64,000 nucleotides of DNA from Knufia peltigerae (Eukaryota; Ascomycota; Eurotiomycetes; Chaetothyriales; Trichomeriaceae). Position 1 is the stretch's first letter; every line of letters starts with the position of its first letter. Below are positions 31,959-45,300 of the stretch, piece by piece. The position numbers and the translations under genes were made by a program. The stretch is from NCBI GenBank assembly GCA_030247855.1, contig JAPDRN010000141.1, positions 1 through 64,000 of the forward strand, in the 5' to 3' direction. The notes beneath the pieces were generated by a model. The model was not told where the DNA came from, did not search any database, and saw nothing but the letters and a program-made list of their open reading frames with translations.

Positions 31959-34900
31959 ACCTAAAGCTCCCAGGTTGTAAAGATAGGTAGATTATTATTT
32001 TTGGGTACCCAGTAAATATATTGTACAGTAATGGTATATATACGGTAACACTAGATGAGAAACCGACGCTTGAACTTGGACCTTTGATCCGTCGAGTATG
32101 TACAAACTACCTGACTTGGCTGATCAGAAGTATGTCCCATTATCGATTGCGTGAGGCGTTGTTGGGCTGGAACCTGTCTTTCCATCTCCATGCCCTCGGA
32201 CACTTACTGCGGTCTGCTTGAGTGTTCTTTTTTTTTGAGACCCGATGAACAGAGACAAGTCCTTTTCCAAGGAGTTTTGCGGATGCGACTTGTGTATCTT
32301 ATTGAATTCGTGAGTTTCGTAGAGGAATTTTTCTTCTTCTTCAAACTGGAAGCTTTGTAGAGTTTTCCCCCCAGGCCTCTGTTCTCCCAATCTCTTCGTG
32401 CCCGTCTTGACTACTACCAGAGTAAGAGACCCAGGGTAAAGTCTGATTTGTCATTCTTTGGCTCGAGAGAAGTTTTTCTTGGAGCAAAACCGTGAATCAT
32501 CGGTCCACGTAGATTGGGACAGGCACCAATATACAGTACCACAAACGCCTCCTGTGGTAGGGGAAGAATTATAGAGGGTTGGACAGCGACTCGCGTACAG
32601 GAGTGATACCGTCCAAGAAATACTGTGCATAAAAAATGCTCAAAATCTTCAGAAACAGGACCAGGCTTCGAACGGGACCTTCCTCCTCCTCCTCCTCCTC
32701 TCCCAGCACTCACATCTGCCTCTCTCTCTTTCAACCTACCTGCTAACCCAGTCAATGTTGTGGTCAATTGTTTACCCATCTCGCTCACAATCATACAGGG
32801 ACACGGTTCGCGAGCAATGCCCTCTCACCACGTACACAAGTGAGTGCCTGACCTCTACCTCCACCTCCTCCTCTTCCGAAAAAGTTTGCCTTCTTGTCCC
32901 CCTTTTAGTGTCGTGCATTGATTGACAGGTTAGCTACGTCGTCATACAATCAGCATGACTCGTTCAGACAATGATGTGATATTCCCACTGGATTGCATTG
33001 CAATCAAAATCCGATCCAATCTCAACTGCCACAAAACACGGTCGGGTAAGGCTGGTGGCTGGGGCTGGTTGGCCGGGCTGGAATGTGACGAGTTCCCTCC
33101 CGACACATTTGGACCGACATGTTTGTTGTCTCAACCACATGACAAGTGTCACATTTTTGCAACCTGCACATGCACCTGCACCTGCACTTTGTCCGGCACA
33201 CACCTAGTCAACATGGCTAACTAGTGGTGCCTCGGAAATTAAGAGCATTGGCTCACCGGTGAATTTTTCTAGTGTTCAGTCCGAGTCTTGAAGTATACTC
33301 ACGTAAGGTTGTTCTCCAGGGACGTGATGTAACATGTCTGCATGCGAATTGCGGCGCGTGGGGTGGGAAAAAGTTGTTGCCCTTTCTCTGCCAGGGTAGT
33401 TAGTAGGTCCAGAGACGCCCACATGAAAACAATTGTTGGACCCATTGTATTCTCACCTACCGGGTCGCGACACATGATGCCCTTTGAAGTTTTCATGCTG
33501 GTCCTTGAAGGGCCTTGGTTTCTTTCTTGACCGAAAACATGCAGCTCGGGGTTTGAGGCTGAAGGAGACATTGAAAGACTGGGTCCGTACGCCTTGACGC
33601 TGTGGTCGTTTGGGCAACGATCGAGTCCCGGTGAGGATAACACTTTGATGAGACTTACTAACACTTTCTTTCAAGGGTGAAGGTTAGCCATTCGTAGCGC
33701 AATTTTGTGATTGTCCAGAACGCGGCGCATCCGAGACCAAGAGATATGATGTTGATTGAAAGGAAAATGCGAGAAGCGGCTGCTCCAAGGAGGCGCCTGA
33801 CGCACAACGGGAAAAGGCAAATGTCCCCATTGATCGCGAAATTAAAACATGCCAAACCCCAAAGATATCCTTACCTCGTATGTATGGAGTAGAGGGGGGA
33901 AGAAGAGAAGCAAAAAGGCCGGCTGGGCAAGGAAGACCATCAGCAAAAGTTTGCCTTGTCTCGGATCATGAGGTCTTTAAACGAAGCAAAAATGGTCGGA
34001 TGGGGGCTAAAACAGTTCGGTTACCAAATTGGATACTTTGGACGCCTTTTATTTAAATCAACTACTGCACCGAATACTGCTTGACCGGTTCCGGTTGCAG
34101 CATCCATCCATTCGTTTTCGACGTAATTCTTTCTGTCATCAGGCTGGCTAGTACACGAGTGTTTTCTTGTTTGGAGTTTGCCCGGTGGTAGACAGGGAGG
34201 TTCAGAGTGAAAAAGGAAATGCCTCGAAGCGAATACGAATAGGTCAAGCTTCGAAGCTCTGCCCAAGGCTTCCGATTGGGTTCACGTGAAGCATTTTGAC
34301 TGCAGGGGCTCGTGAAGAATGGAAAGGAGGATCCATCATGGAACATTCTGTAAGGTAATTACTCCAGATTTACGCTGTGGACCATCTTCGGGAGACTCCG
34401 AGCGTGGTCTGCGGCCCTTTGTGAGTGGGCAACGAAATAGTCTAGAACCTCCCACTACTGTGTCAGCCCCAGGTGACCTCAGTAAGGCTGAATGTTCACC
34501 GGTTAGGACAAGGATTGATAAATATGTCTTGATATGGTAAATCTAAGGTAGAAGGGAGGGGCCGTTCGCCGAAGCAAGATCGTAGGATATTCGGCCGCTA
34601 AATGGTCGCAGGATCTCGAGACAGCGCTCGGGGACGTGATCGATGGATGGCGACCAGGCTGATGGCCACCACCGTCAACTCGGGAATACGCCTTCGCTGA
34701 ACGCCTGGATTGAGAGGTAATATCATTATATCAAACACATCGGTATTACAAAGATCTGCCCACCAAGGGCTAGCCTTCGTAGCCTTCTCGTGCCGCGTAC
34801 TGAGCGGCTCCGGCAGCATACAAGGGAGAGAAGGGCTTCGAGGAGGGCCATGCCATGCGAGATCTCACCTCACCTCACCTCGCTATTCTCGCAACCTGTT

Positions 34901-37639
34901 CAGCCGCACCGAGCTTATAAAGTTGCTCGCCCTTATCTCGACGAATTCGGTGCTAACGTATACGAGCTATTTGTGAGAGAATTTCTGTTCGAAAGGCAGC
35001 CAGGCGGAAGATGATCGAGCCAATATGAGCACCGAAAAGATCTTGCGGATCGCCGCTTACCAACGGGCAGCGCCCGTGTCTGAATATAACGTCGCGTGCA
35101 GCAAAGTTGATATGCATGTATATAGGTTGGTTCTTGTCCCGGTGCACTGTAAAGCTGACGTTAGTAGCGAGAGAACAACACTAGAAAGGACGGGACGCTG
35201 CCTTTTCTTACAAAGGTATGAAGGTCGCCTGAGGTATGAACAAGGTCAAAAGGGGGGTTCAAATGCGGAAGTTGCAACAGCCCAACCCCATTAACCACCG
35301 AGTATCGCAACAGAAAGGTTCTTCGTGTGTCCTCGAAGATCATGATCTGTTTGTAGCGTCGAGGATGATTTGGGTCCGATCCGACCCGAAAACGCTGCTG
35401 CGGGAACATCAGATGCAGGAACGGAGTCAAGCAACGTTGCAGCTCAAAGGTGCGTGGTAGTCACGGTAGCCAGATCACATCGGCTCATGCCATATGGTGA
35501 GCTGGCACGAGGTACGGAACGTAGACATGCTGAGGAGTCAAGATGCTGGTCTGGAATGGTGTTTGCTTCCACCTACTCGTTCTCTAGAACCTTGAAAGAT
35601 GGGTACATAGTCGGTTCTCAGCTGTCGGTCGAAGAATTTGCCGCTATGGTGCGTGTTCATTCTTCGTAGTTTCAGCAGCCTACTTCTGCCAATGACCATG
35701 TGTACATGTGCAATGAACGCTGGCATCTAGGGAATGACCCTAGTTTATCACACAAATCAGGGTCCTTTTTATCCTTGCTACATGGACGCCTCTTCAGTGT
35801 TCCCGAAATCACTTCTTCAACTTTCTCGAAGCACGAAAACCGGCTGACCATATGAACCTGTGTTGTTATCGTCAACGTGTCGTCCGGTCGCAGGGGTTGA
35901 AAGCGATTATGTTCAACGAAGATGCGAAGGGCGTCACCATCGTTGGCGTTACAGAGCGATCCCTGGTGGTTGTTCGCGGTCAGCCTCATTGTGAGGCTGG
36001 CCTCATGAAGGATGCCACCATCATAAAGAAAAGTACCGGCTAGCATCGGCATAATCTTGACGGGAACGAGGTCTGCCTAATAAAGAATGTCCTGTGATGC
36101 CATTACGCCCTTTGTGGTGTACAGACTCTGGGGGCGAGAATCCCTTCACTTGCTGTGGATCAGTTTGACAGCAAATGTGTTACTTGCCTCTTCAACTTCA
36201 TTACCTGATCCTTGATGTACAAAGCCCTTTGGGAGGTGAATCGAATCCAGGTGTTGGATTTCGACGGGGGAATTTCGATATGGGGAGGTCGATTCGTGAT
36301 CTGGTCCCAGTCTGCTGACTACCTGGTTCATTGTGTAACACGCCCGGCATAAGGAGTAACCCCTGTCCTATAGGCAACGGTCTGGTTTCAGGGAAAAATT
36401 CCAGGAAGAGGGCGATAGGAAGGCAGGAAGTACCCCGCGTTCGACGATATGAGTCGTAGCATTTTTTTGGGCACCCTTGCGCTATTTGATGCTGTTGGGA
36501 TGGGTGGTTTGGATACCTACCTACGTAGTAGGTACATGAGGCACTTGAAGCCTCATGCAACCTAACCAGGCCTACCAACCTAGAGGTACCTATCAAGGAT
36601 AACACTAACAGCAATCATGAGGCTCAAGACCTACCTACATTGCTATTGAGGAACACACCGTATGGCGATCCGATCTTGCATACGGAGTACAGCTTCGAAG
36701 ATGGCTGTGGGAGGCGGTGCTTGACTAGCCCGTGGACATCGGGATGTTGGTTTAGAGACATATAAAGAGTGCCAAATCCCTCAGAGATGAAAGTAATAAC
36801 TTTGTTTCTTTTCTAACCATTCCGCAGTAGGCACCACAATATCTGATGTACATCTTCTCGTTACGAGGAGAGCAAGGTACTCGTGTTGTTGTTATGTCTT
36901 GGCATGATGACGTCTGCGGAAGCCGCGAATCAAGCTCCCGCAGAGCCGCAATCCGAAGAGGAATAGTGGCTGCCTTTTTGGTTCGCGCGACGTTTCCAAC
37001 ACACCTTTATGCGCGTTGAACACTATCTTCAATCCGAGCCGAGTGGCATGCCTTTCGCGCCCGCTTAATGTGACACAACCATTTAGTGCGCGGACGTCTC
37101 GATGCCCTGCAAATCCGTAGGCGAATGCTGGGATTATCGTTCTGCCTCACTTACGGAGTACATTTAAAAGATATCGGCAGTCCTTCACCTTGAACGAGGT
37201 CTCTTTGAGTCCTTTCCTAGAACGCACATGTGTCTGCTATTGAGGTCCATTGACAACTCGGGGCGAGGGACAATCTCAACTACCAAGGTTGTTTGCGTAA
37301 CACCAGCATCAAGCCATAATTCCTGTTGAATTCACATCTCCTTGACTTCCGGTTCTTCTGGCCCTCGGACAACCTCGCCTCGAAGCTCCACGGTTTCCAC
37401 CTTGCAGAAGGACCTCTTCACAATCTACAAAGTCGTACGTACCGGATTCCCACAATGTGATTCTAGCCCGGTCTCTCCATTTCGTGCTGTTGGAAAATGG
37501 CTCACGGGTCAATCACGTGGCAAAAATGTATTAACGGGTGATAAGCACAGTAGAGCCTTGGCAGATGATTTATCCATCTCAGCATACAACGCCCTCAACA
37601 ACATCCAGGACATCCAGATCTCCCGTCGCAACCGTTCCT
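31959..37639. other. 5.7-kb gene-poor region
   Basis: No open frame exceeds about 137 codons and none shows a recognisable domain. I looked for spliced genes on both strands and found none that joins convincingly. Simple tracts: CCT repeats at 32682-32700, CACCT repeats at about 34866-34879, the palindromic CCTACCTACGTAGTAGG patch near 36516, and two TACGGAGTA motifs (36681, 37152). There is no clear transposase, reverse transcriptase or long terminal repeat. It could be decayed transposon DNA, a long regulatory region or undetected non-coding RNA. Confidence 0.4.
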
Positions 37640-40139
37640 ATGTCATGGTTTAGACGGAAATCAGGCTTGCCAGAAGTCACTCAGCCGCCAGGACCGAATG
37701 ACCCTATTTCGGCGTCGCCAAATAAATCACCGAACAACAAAAGTCCCAGGTACGCCTTCATGGTTCGCGGTCTGCCCGACCTCAACACTGTCTAATTGTG
37801 ATGTTGGTGCATAGGCTTGAGGGTAATTTCCAGGTCCAGGGAAGGCAGCAGCAACCGCAACAACAACGGCGGCCTTGGAGTGACTCGTTAGCCCATGACT
37901 CTTCACAGCAGAGACCACTGCAGTCGCAGCCGTCAAATGCGAGGGAGGAGCCCAGTAGTGAATTCAATCAATTGACCCTGGCGGATCAATATCGAACCAG
38001 CAATCAGATTTCGGACTCTATGAGGCGATCCAAACGCCCCGCCGTTGACCAGGACTCCTGTTATCCAAACAAAAAAGACGATCGCGGCTCCGGCTCACCC
38101 TTCTCAGTCCGACACGAACAGGCCCTGTCTCATGCAACCTCACCCCCACCTGCTCTCACGCGGACACCAACCCCATCGCAAGGCTATCGATCTACCCAGA
38201 GAACCCCATTATCTTCTCCCAAATTGCCCCCACCGGCTCCTGCCTCGGGTCCAAGGCCACACTCCCGTCAGCCATCCCACCTCCATTCCGGTAGCCTACC
38301 ACAGGATGGTCCGTTGGAAGGAGACACCAAGATGCTACTGCAACCTGAAACAAGGCCTATCTCACAGGAACAACTCGTCAACGAAGTGAAAGGAATTTAC
38401 GCTGGCCTCGTTATGGTCGAGAAGAAGTGTGTCGAGATCTGCCAGCAGCAGTCCCAGACTACAAACAAGCTCTCCAATGAGCAGTGGCAGGCATTGATTG
38501 CCTTACACCGGACCCTGTTGCACGAGCATCATGATTTCTTCTTGGCCAGTCAACATCCCACAGCGTCACCAGCGCTTCGACGGCTACCAACAAAGTATGC
38601 CATGCCCGCCCGGATGTGGAGACATGGGATTCACTCTTTCCTTGAGTTACTCCGCCATCGACTGCCGTTCTCACTGGAGCATATGCTCAGCTTCGTTTAT
38701 CTTGCTTATCAAATGATGGGTCTGTTGATGGAATCGGTGCCTGCCTTTCATGAAACATGGATAGAATGCCTAGGAGACCTGGCTCGATACCGGATGGCCA
38801 TCGAAGAATCCGATATGCGGGACCGGGAGAACTGGTCTAATGTTGCCCGGATGTGGTATAATCGTGCTGCCGATCGCTCGGCTACGACCGGTCGTATACA
38901 GCATCACTTGGCCGTTTTAGCGAGACCGAATGTGGTTCGTCAGCTGTTTTATTATTCCAAGGCACTCATTAGCGGTATCCCATTTGTGAACGCTCGGGAC
39001 TCAATCATGCTCTTATTCTCTCCTTTCCTCGATAAGTATGAGACAACAAGTCAGAAGTACCTCAAGGTAGAAACTAGCCTGGTCACCGCGGCAGGCGTCC
39101 TCTTCACTCGTGGATTTGTCCATGATTATTGTTTACACATCAGTCGATTTGCATCCGAGTTAGACGGCACTATCAACAGGACAGGATCGAACTTCAAGAT
39201 TCAAGGAGCAGAAATGGCATCGTCCCTTATTGCCATGATCCTCGACTTCGGATCCGACGAGAATTTCCTGTGGAAAGCCCTTTGTGCTGACTCAGAGAAC
39301 AACAAGCAAAGGCAAATGGAAGGACAATCGGACCAGCCCTCCGGCACAAACCCCTCTGAGGATCCTGTGGCCAAATCTCAAATGCGCCGCAAATTCTGGG
39401 AACAAAATGACCCTATCAATTTACAAGACTTTGTCCAGGCTACCGCGCCACTTGGTGACAGACCGGGGGTCAAATTCTCTTCTTCAGACGAAGTAACGTC
39501 ATACGTTCTGCCTGTCTGGTACCAATGCATCTCTATCGTTGCCGCCAAAGTCGGAGACAGGAACATCCTCCCGTTCCTGCACTTCACTCTGTCATTTCTA
39601 TGGGGTCTATCGGATGTTCCAGAAGCCCTCATCTACCTCGAAAACTACGTTCCATGGGACAAATTGGTTTTATCGTTGAACTCGATGAGTAGGTCTGGTG
39701 TGGTTGACAATGAAGTTGAGGCCCCAGGTTTTCCTCAACAACAGTCAGGTACAGGTCGTCAATTACCAGAGGACTTCTTGATGCGGGGGTTCAAATGGTC
39801 TCATTGCCACTATTATGACCCGGAGTTTTTCGAGGGACAAGTGACGGACGAGGATGACCGTACACTGGAGCTTCCAAGTCATGCAGCACCACGTGCAGAG
39901 AGGTGTCTCTGGCTTGGTGTGAGGCTTGCTTCGGTAAGCAGAAACCCCAAACGCGTGCTCTAACGACTCACTAACTCTTTGTTCAGTTGAAACGCTATAT
40001 CACTTATGACAGCAGCTCGAAACAGTTCTCTTGCACGGAATTCACGCAAGCTTTGCCACCTGTTTCTCTTACCAATACGTTCCAGGTCCCTGCCAGTCTT
40101 GAGAATGGAGAAGATACTTCCATGATAGACGTGGTATGA
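37640..40139 (+). CDS. Est1/EBS1-type protein (Est1 DNA/RNA-binding domain)
   Basis: Three exons (37640-37749, 37815-39933, 39987-40139; introns 65 and 53 bp) encode 793 residues. The N-terminal ~180 residues are Gln/Pro/Ser-rich. From about residue 190 there is a helical region with the hallmarks of the Est1/Smg5-7 family: WQALIALHRTLLHEHHDFF, then the TPR-like segments WIECLGDLARYRMAIE and WSNVARMWYNRAADRS, then GRIQHHLAVLARPNVVRQLF. Proteins of this family act in telomerase recruitment or in nonsense-mediated decay. Filamentous fungi have several paralogues, so the role here is undecided. The start MSWFRRKSGL was chosen because an earlier in-frame ATG (37565) adds no family-like sequence. 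Both splices keep frame and remove stops. No PIN domain is present. Confidence 0.87.
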
Positions 40140-41850
40140 GATCCCTGTCCGATGATGGACGCTATATACGTTAACTGAGTATCCACATGATCGATATTTC
40201 GGCTATCAATGACCTCAGGGACGGAGCACATCCAAGTCGACCAAGGATAGGAAGGAGCGCAGTATTGCAGTACCGGGAAACACATGACATGGTCAACGCT
40301 TCATTCGACAGCCCTTCATGTTAAATATTTCTCTCGGTTCAACCCGTCAGATATTTCTTCATTCGCATGATGATATGTTTCTGACGAGTAGAGCACAAGC
40401 GCACAATCAGTACATCAACTGTACGTCGTAAGATGCGACGGAGGTGCTAGTCAGACAGGTCCTGCACAACTATGATGGACAGTGATTGCCGAAAGGGTGA
40501 CCAATGCTGCAGACCTTTATTCCAGGAAAGCAGAGATTTTTGAAGACCGATCTGTAGGTACATCTATCTGCGTGGTGGGTGGCTATCGTTGAAAAGGATA
40601 TGATAGCCAGTAAGGGGATAATGGAGATTGGAGACCATCGGCTAACGAAGACGAACAGTCGGGTATTTTTATTTGCACACACGATATTCTATCTTTGACA
40701 AAAGCGACGGGTGATCCAGAGTGATTCTGTCGAGCTATTGTACGGCTTTGGTGCTGCATCTTGTAGAGTGCATGCATCTTGTCTAGAAGAATAATTCTTA
40801 ATCGACATAGAACATTGTGTGCTAAGAGTTAACTTCTAGAATTCTTGAAGCAGTTGCTGTGAATGTGCTATTTTTCCGTTCGATGATTGCTATTTCATAA
40901 AGCCAGTTTCCTTTTTTTTTGTGGCACTAGGTGGCCCTTGAATGAGGTTACTCTGCATGATCTGCACATCTACATCAAATTCACCGGCACAAGGCTAAAG
41001 GTCGAAAGGAGTTTCTTCTTTCAGGTACGAATTTGTTTTGTTAAAAGTCTGCTTACCATCACGGAAGAATCGTCATGGTATTCGGAACTGTAGTATCGAA
41101 ACAGGTTTGGGATGATTGACCAGCATCTTGGGGGGGGGGGGGGGGGCGGGCGCCGGCGCCGCCCGCGACCGCGGGCGCGGGGCGGCCGCGCACGCGCGGG
41201 GGGCGGCGGGGNNNNNNNNNNTTTTTTTTGTAACTGTAGTATCCAAAAATGTTTTGGTTTTTTTACAAACAACTTCCCCCCCCCCCCCCCCCCCCCAAAA
41301 CTCCCTTCTCCCTTTATGGAATTGGAAATCCACTATTGTTGCAAAGTCGTGAGGTGAGGTGTGAGAGAGACACTACGTACAATTCCAAAATACAAGTTGA
41401 CAAGTGAGTGTGCGGTCGCCTTTGTAAAAAGGACAGAGTAGGTACTCACAAGGTGGAAAGCCCCCGAGTCACGTGTTACGATCATCGGGCACCCGTGCAT
41501 TACCACCACCACCTTCCACATCACAAGTCATCAATGAGAGAAAAGTGCATTCACCACAGAAGTCCCATACTTTGTCCCCCTTTGCGCACGTACCATCAAG
41601 ACCAGAACACTCAATCTGCCCCCTTTTGCGTGTGATTGAGAAAAAGGGGGGTCGGAGGGGAGAGAGATCTAGATGTACAACCGATTTGACCGTTACTCCG
41701 ATTGTGGCTTCTTCTGGTCTGCCTCTAGCAAATTGCTCTCGAGCTTCAGACTCGCCCATGTTAGGTTTCGACATGGACGCTTAGCCTGTGTGGGGGCAAT
41801 CTCGACGTCTTGTTCGTCCCATTCACACACCTGAAAAAGGTTGGGCCGAT
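40140..41850. other. Intergenic region with assembly gap
   Basis: 3' flank of the Est1-like gene, then AT-rich DNA, then the gap region (see separate entry), then 550 bp with short overlapping frames only. A minus-strand frame at 41693-41875 might be a further exon of the small gene beginning at 42327, but no splice keeps phase well. Confidence 0.45.
41086..41296. other. Assembly gap (10 N) with artefactual flanks
   Basis: Ns occupy 41212-41221. Left of them is a run of 17 G (41130-41146) followed by 65 bases made only of G and C. Right of them are T8 and, further on, C21 (41276-41296). The 44 bases before the G run (41086-41129) reappear at 41232-41275 before the C run with about three-quarters identity, with most mismatches turned into A or T. 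This pattern fits an error-rich read end misassembled across a homopolymer, not genuine GC-rich DNA. Confidence 0.85.
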
Positions 41851-42327
41851 TCAAGCGGCCGAGCGGCAAGAACAAAGCATGGAAGATTTTGACCTGGCGA
41901 TGGTTTTGATGACAGCGTCCGGAGAGTCGGACGCGGTGATCGAGCCCATGAACTTGTCGAGGTCGAGTTCCAGCCGTGCAACGGCGTCACCCTCCCTGGG
42001 CCGAGACACATCATCGTGGGAAGATGATTGACTGTCTGGCGGTGACGGGAGCGAGTCTTCTGCGGGCCGGACGGGCCAAGCCTTGCCTTCGGACCGGAGA
42101 GACCTCTCCATCATGCTGACATCGATGGTGTCGACCTTCTTGAGGTAGTGTGACAGCATGGAATCCTCGGGCACTGTCAACAGAGTGAAGGACGTCAACG
42201 GAATCTGCCGTCGCCTTTGTTGTCAACATCGTCAGCAACAGCAACAAACCCCTTGTGCATTGGGATGGAAGACGGACTGTTCTCTGCTCACTCTGGCCAG
42301 GGTTGTCGTATGAGAGCCCAGAGACAT
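41851..42327 (-). CDS. Small two-exon candidate protein, unrecognised
   Basis: Exons 42327-42292 and 42204-41851, joined across an 87-bp GT-AG intron (GTGAGC donor), would encode 129 residues starting MSLGSHTTTLARIPLTSFTL. The join is attractive because exon 2 has no suitable early ATG and because the hydrophobic N-terminal stretch (LTSFTLLTVPEDSMLSHYLK) runs smoothly across it. The rest is polar with an acidic, Ser-rich middle (SLPSPPDSQSSSHDD) and a helical segment (ARLELDLDKFMGSI). I do not recognise a family. Whether the 3' end is right is unsure; the frame could splice onward. It may be real, or a chance frame. Confidence 0.4.
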
Positions 42328-45300
42328 GATGAGATATGTGACTCGGTCTCCTGATGTGACAGGAGGATTGATACCGGGTAGTCGGGGGGAAGAGATTTGT
42401 AATGATGGGCTGCCGAGCGTCTGGGAATTCGAACCGTGATGAAACCTCGAGTGTGGTAGATGTGGGAAAGAAAGGGCAATATAGTGGTGATATCAGAACA
42501 TAATATCTGCTTGGTAGACGATGGAGGAGGAGAAGGGGGGGAGGGAGGTGGGCGATGGGAATACCCTGAAATCAGACGGCCAGGCAATACTCAAGGCCCG
42601 ATCGACCAATGGCGTGCAATTGCCGATGCCGCTAGAAGACGCGGAGCCAATCATGTAGGGAGCTAAATCCCAGTCACGTGTAATGCTGCTCTCTGATTGA
42701 AGAGGAGTACATCACACGTGATGCAGCTAGCACCTTTTCGGGGCTGCTGCGTCCTTGGTGTTCCGTTTTCCGATCCCTGTGCCTCCATTTGCTCGTAAGA
42801 ATGGCCATGTGCCGTCACATGAGGGATTTTGGGACAGAGCAGCTGTACAGCTATTGCAAGGAAGCTGGCCGTGGAGTCTGAAGGTGATCCCCGTTGCGCG
42901 TTGATGCCTTTCGTCATCTAGGGATTGCTCGTTAGCTGGAAGGTATGGACGGAGACCGAAGCGTCGAATGGTATGTAACAAGGCTGAAGGAGTTGGAAGA
43001 AAGTGTCCTGGACACTATCAGATGACAGGGCGTATCGGTCGAGTCAGGCAGCATGGTCGAGTGCCGAAGTTCTCGTCCATTGGGGTTTGTTTCCATCCCG
43101 ATGGGACATCAGAGTCCGTTGATGATAAGACGTCTGGTGCTGTCATGTGACCGAGACCTACCATATCGGAAGGAGAATACTCATCCAGATGGTCGTCCAA
43201 AAATTGGCGGTGTTGCATCCCCGCAGCGGCGTGAAATGATACCGAGAAGAAAGAAATGATCGGCTCGGCAATCGCTGGCGGCGGAGAAATAATTTCGGTT
43301 GGTATGTGGTCAAATGTGGTATGAGCGACTCTGCAGACGCCGGTGATATGTTCCTATCGTGGAGCATATGCTTTTAGGCTCATTCTTGACAGTCGTCTCA
43401 GGAAGAGGGCACTGCTGCGAGAGTGAGAGGGCTGGTCCCCAACACGAAACCCGAACGCCATGAAGCTGCAATTACCTCTTAGCGATCAGGTTAAAAGCCC
43501 AACTCACGTGACGCTTCATCAGAACCTAACTTCCAGAAGTCAACAAACATAGAGCAGCCTCGGTACATAAGGATGGTTTTCCATTGACAGAGTCCCTCTT
43601 CACACGGGCCCGTGGAAAGAGTGGAAAGAAAAGCTTTGTGCTGGGGCCATGATGTTCCGGCCGACATGACTTGTCTTCTTGAGGCAACGCCAAGATCAGA
43701 AATCAAGCAAGTCTTATGAATGTGAAGGCTGTTGTGGCTGTTGCGACAAAGGTGTCAATCGCAGAAAGCAGTCTCTGTGCGATAGTTGAGGGCAACGGGC
43801 AATGGCTAGGCAAAGTGCGACTGTACCCGCTGATGTAGACCGCAGGCTTCTGGGTATATTTGGACAGGTTACCGATGAAGGTTCATAGCAATAGGCTGCA
43901 TTATTTAGTATAGATACAGAAGAGATGAGGCATCGTGGTATGGTCTAATTTCTGTTGATATGATCATGGACTGAGGTTGACTTGAAGTTGAAATTGAGAG
44001 CACTGAAGCGCCACAAACGGCGTTGTGGCGCTAAAGTGTGGCTCGTGCCGCTTTGCCGCTTCCGTGCCGGATCGTTACATCGGTTTGTGGTGTGGCGGAT
44101 TATCAGTTTATCCTTGCCGACTGCGCATGCGGTGATTGCCATATTAGACCTGGATGCATTTCAGGCTGTGCGAAGATCTCTTTCTTGACTACGAATTACT
44201 GCTGCAAGTTTGTTGAGAAGGCTACTTTCATATTTCAGACGTATGTCATTCATTGCTTGGTGTTCTCCAAAGCCCCAGACACGAAATGACTAGATCGCAG
44301 AAGATGTCCACGGCGAGACCGAAGCGCCACCCTTGCCACTATTTCAGCCGCACGATGCTGTTCAGCTGTTCAAGTTCAATTCGAGATCGTCTCATACCCT
44401 CGATGAGTTTACAATGTTTCTGATACCGTACATCTCGGCTTTCAGACGAGGATCGCAGCATTACCATTGATCTCGGCATTGCAGTCTGCCACAAGCCAGC
44501 GAATCTCCTTTGGCTTAGTCATGTCTAGTTGAAGATCATACTGTATGTCAATCCACTACGTATCTTAAGGGAACCAGCGCCCTTCAGCCAGCCCATGGCG
44601 AGCCAACAACTGAAATGGAGTTGTGGCGTAGACCGCCTTTGGGGGTACTCATTGGTGGCTCAGATCTTGCCACCTTTACGTTCATTGCTACAAGCATTGA
44701 CAACTGCTGCGTGGCGAGCCAGCCAAGTTGTTTATGAGCAAGAACTCAGAAATTATGGATCGGAGTTGAATGCACGGGATAATAGCACATTCATATGTCT
44801 TTTTGTGATAACTTCGGGACCACCAGAAGGCGATTGAGCAATACGGATGTTAGTTTTCCTTTGAGTCTTGTTGGACCTGACTGGGGATGTTTTACGACGA
44901 TAAGCTTACTCTGTGCCAGCTTACCTTCAGCAGAGATCCTTCTTGATCAACTTTCTCATGCCGAAGAAACATCTCTGGCTTTGGCAAAGGGGTCTTATTG
45001 GCAGTGGGCGCCACTTGTCCTTGTCACATGTGACTATACTCGGATGAGTACGGGTATCACTTGATCGTTGAGAGTGGCGAGAAGCAAAACCATTCGACAA
45101 CCATTGTCAACTCAAACTTCGCAATCAGCGGTCATATCCCACGCCACCCACTCGTACTGGACCCAGATCAATGCCGCCACCAATTTCAAGTGGTCGCCGA
45201 AGCTGTCGAGGTTGCCTCGAGCCCGAAGATTAGTTGACTTGTGGCACCTCGTTCCAAGACTATCGGGCATCCAATACTTTGGGGAAATGAAGTGTTCAGA

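Noticed and set aside
32414..32794. 126-codon minus-strand frame with a glycine run
   Set aside because: The Gly run comes from a CCT repeat; no motif, no convincing splice partners.
33299..33664. 121-codon minus-strand frame in the gene-poor region
   Set aside because: No family resemblance and neighbouring frames do not splice into it sensibly.
38045..38389. 114-codon plus-strand frame in the Est1-like gene
   Set aside because: Frame-shifted shadow of the Pro/Ser-rich N-terminus of the spliced Est1-type protein.
41130..41211. G-rich stretch as a possible G-quadruplex or CpG island
   Set aside because: It borders the N gap and follows a duplicated, error-filled sequence, so it is probably assembly artefact.
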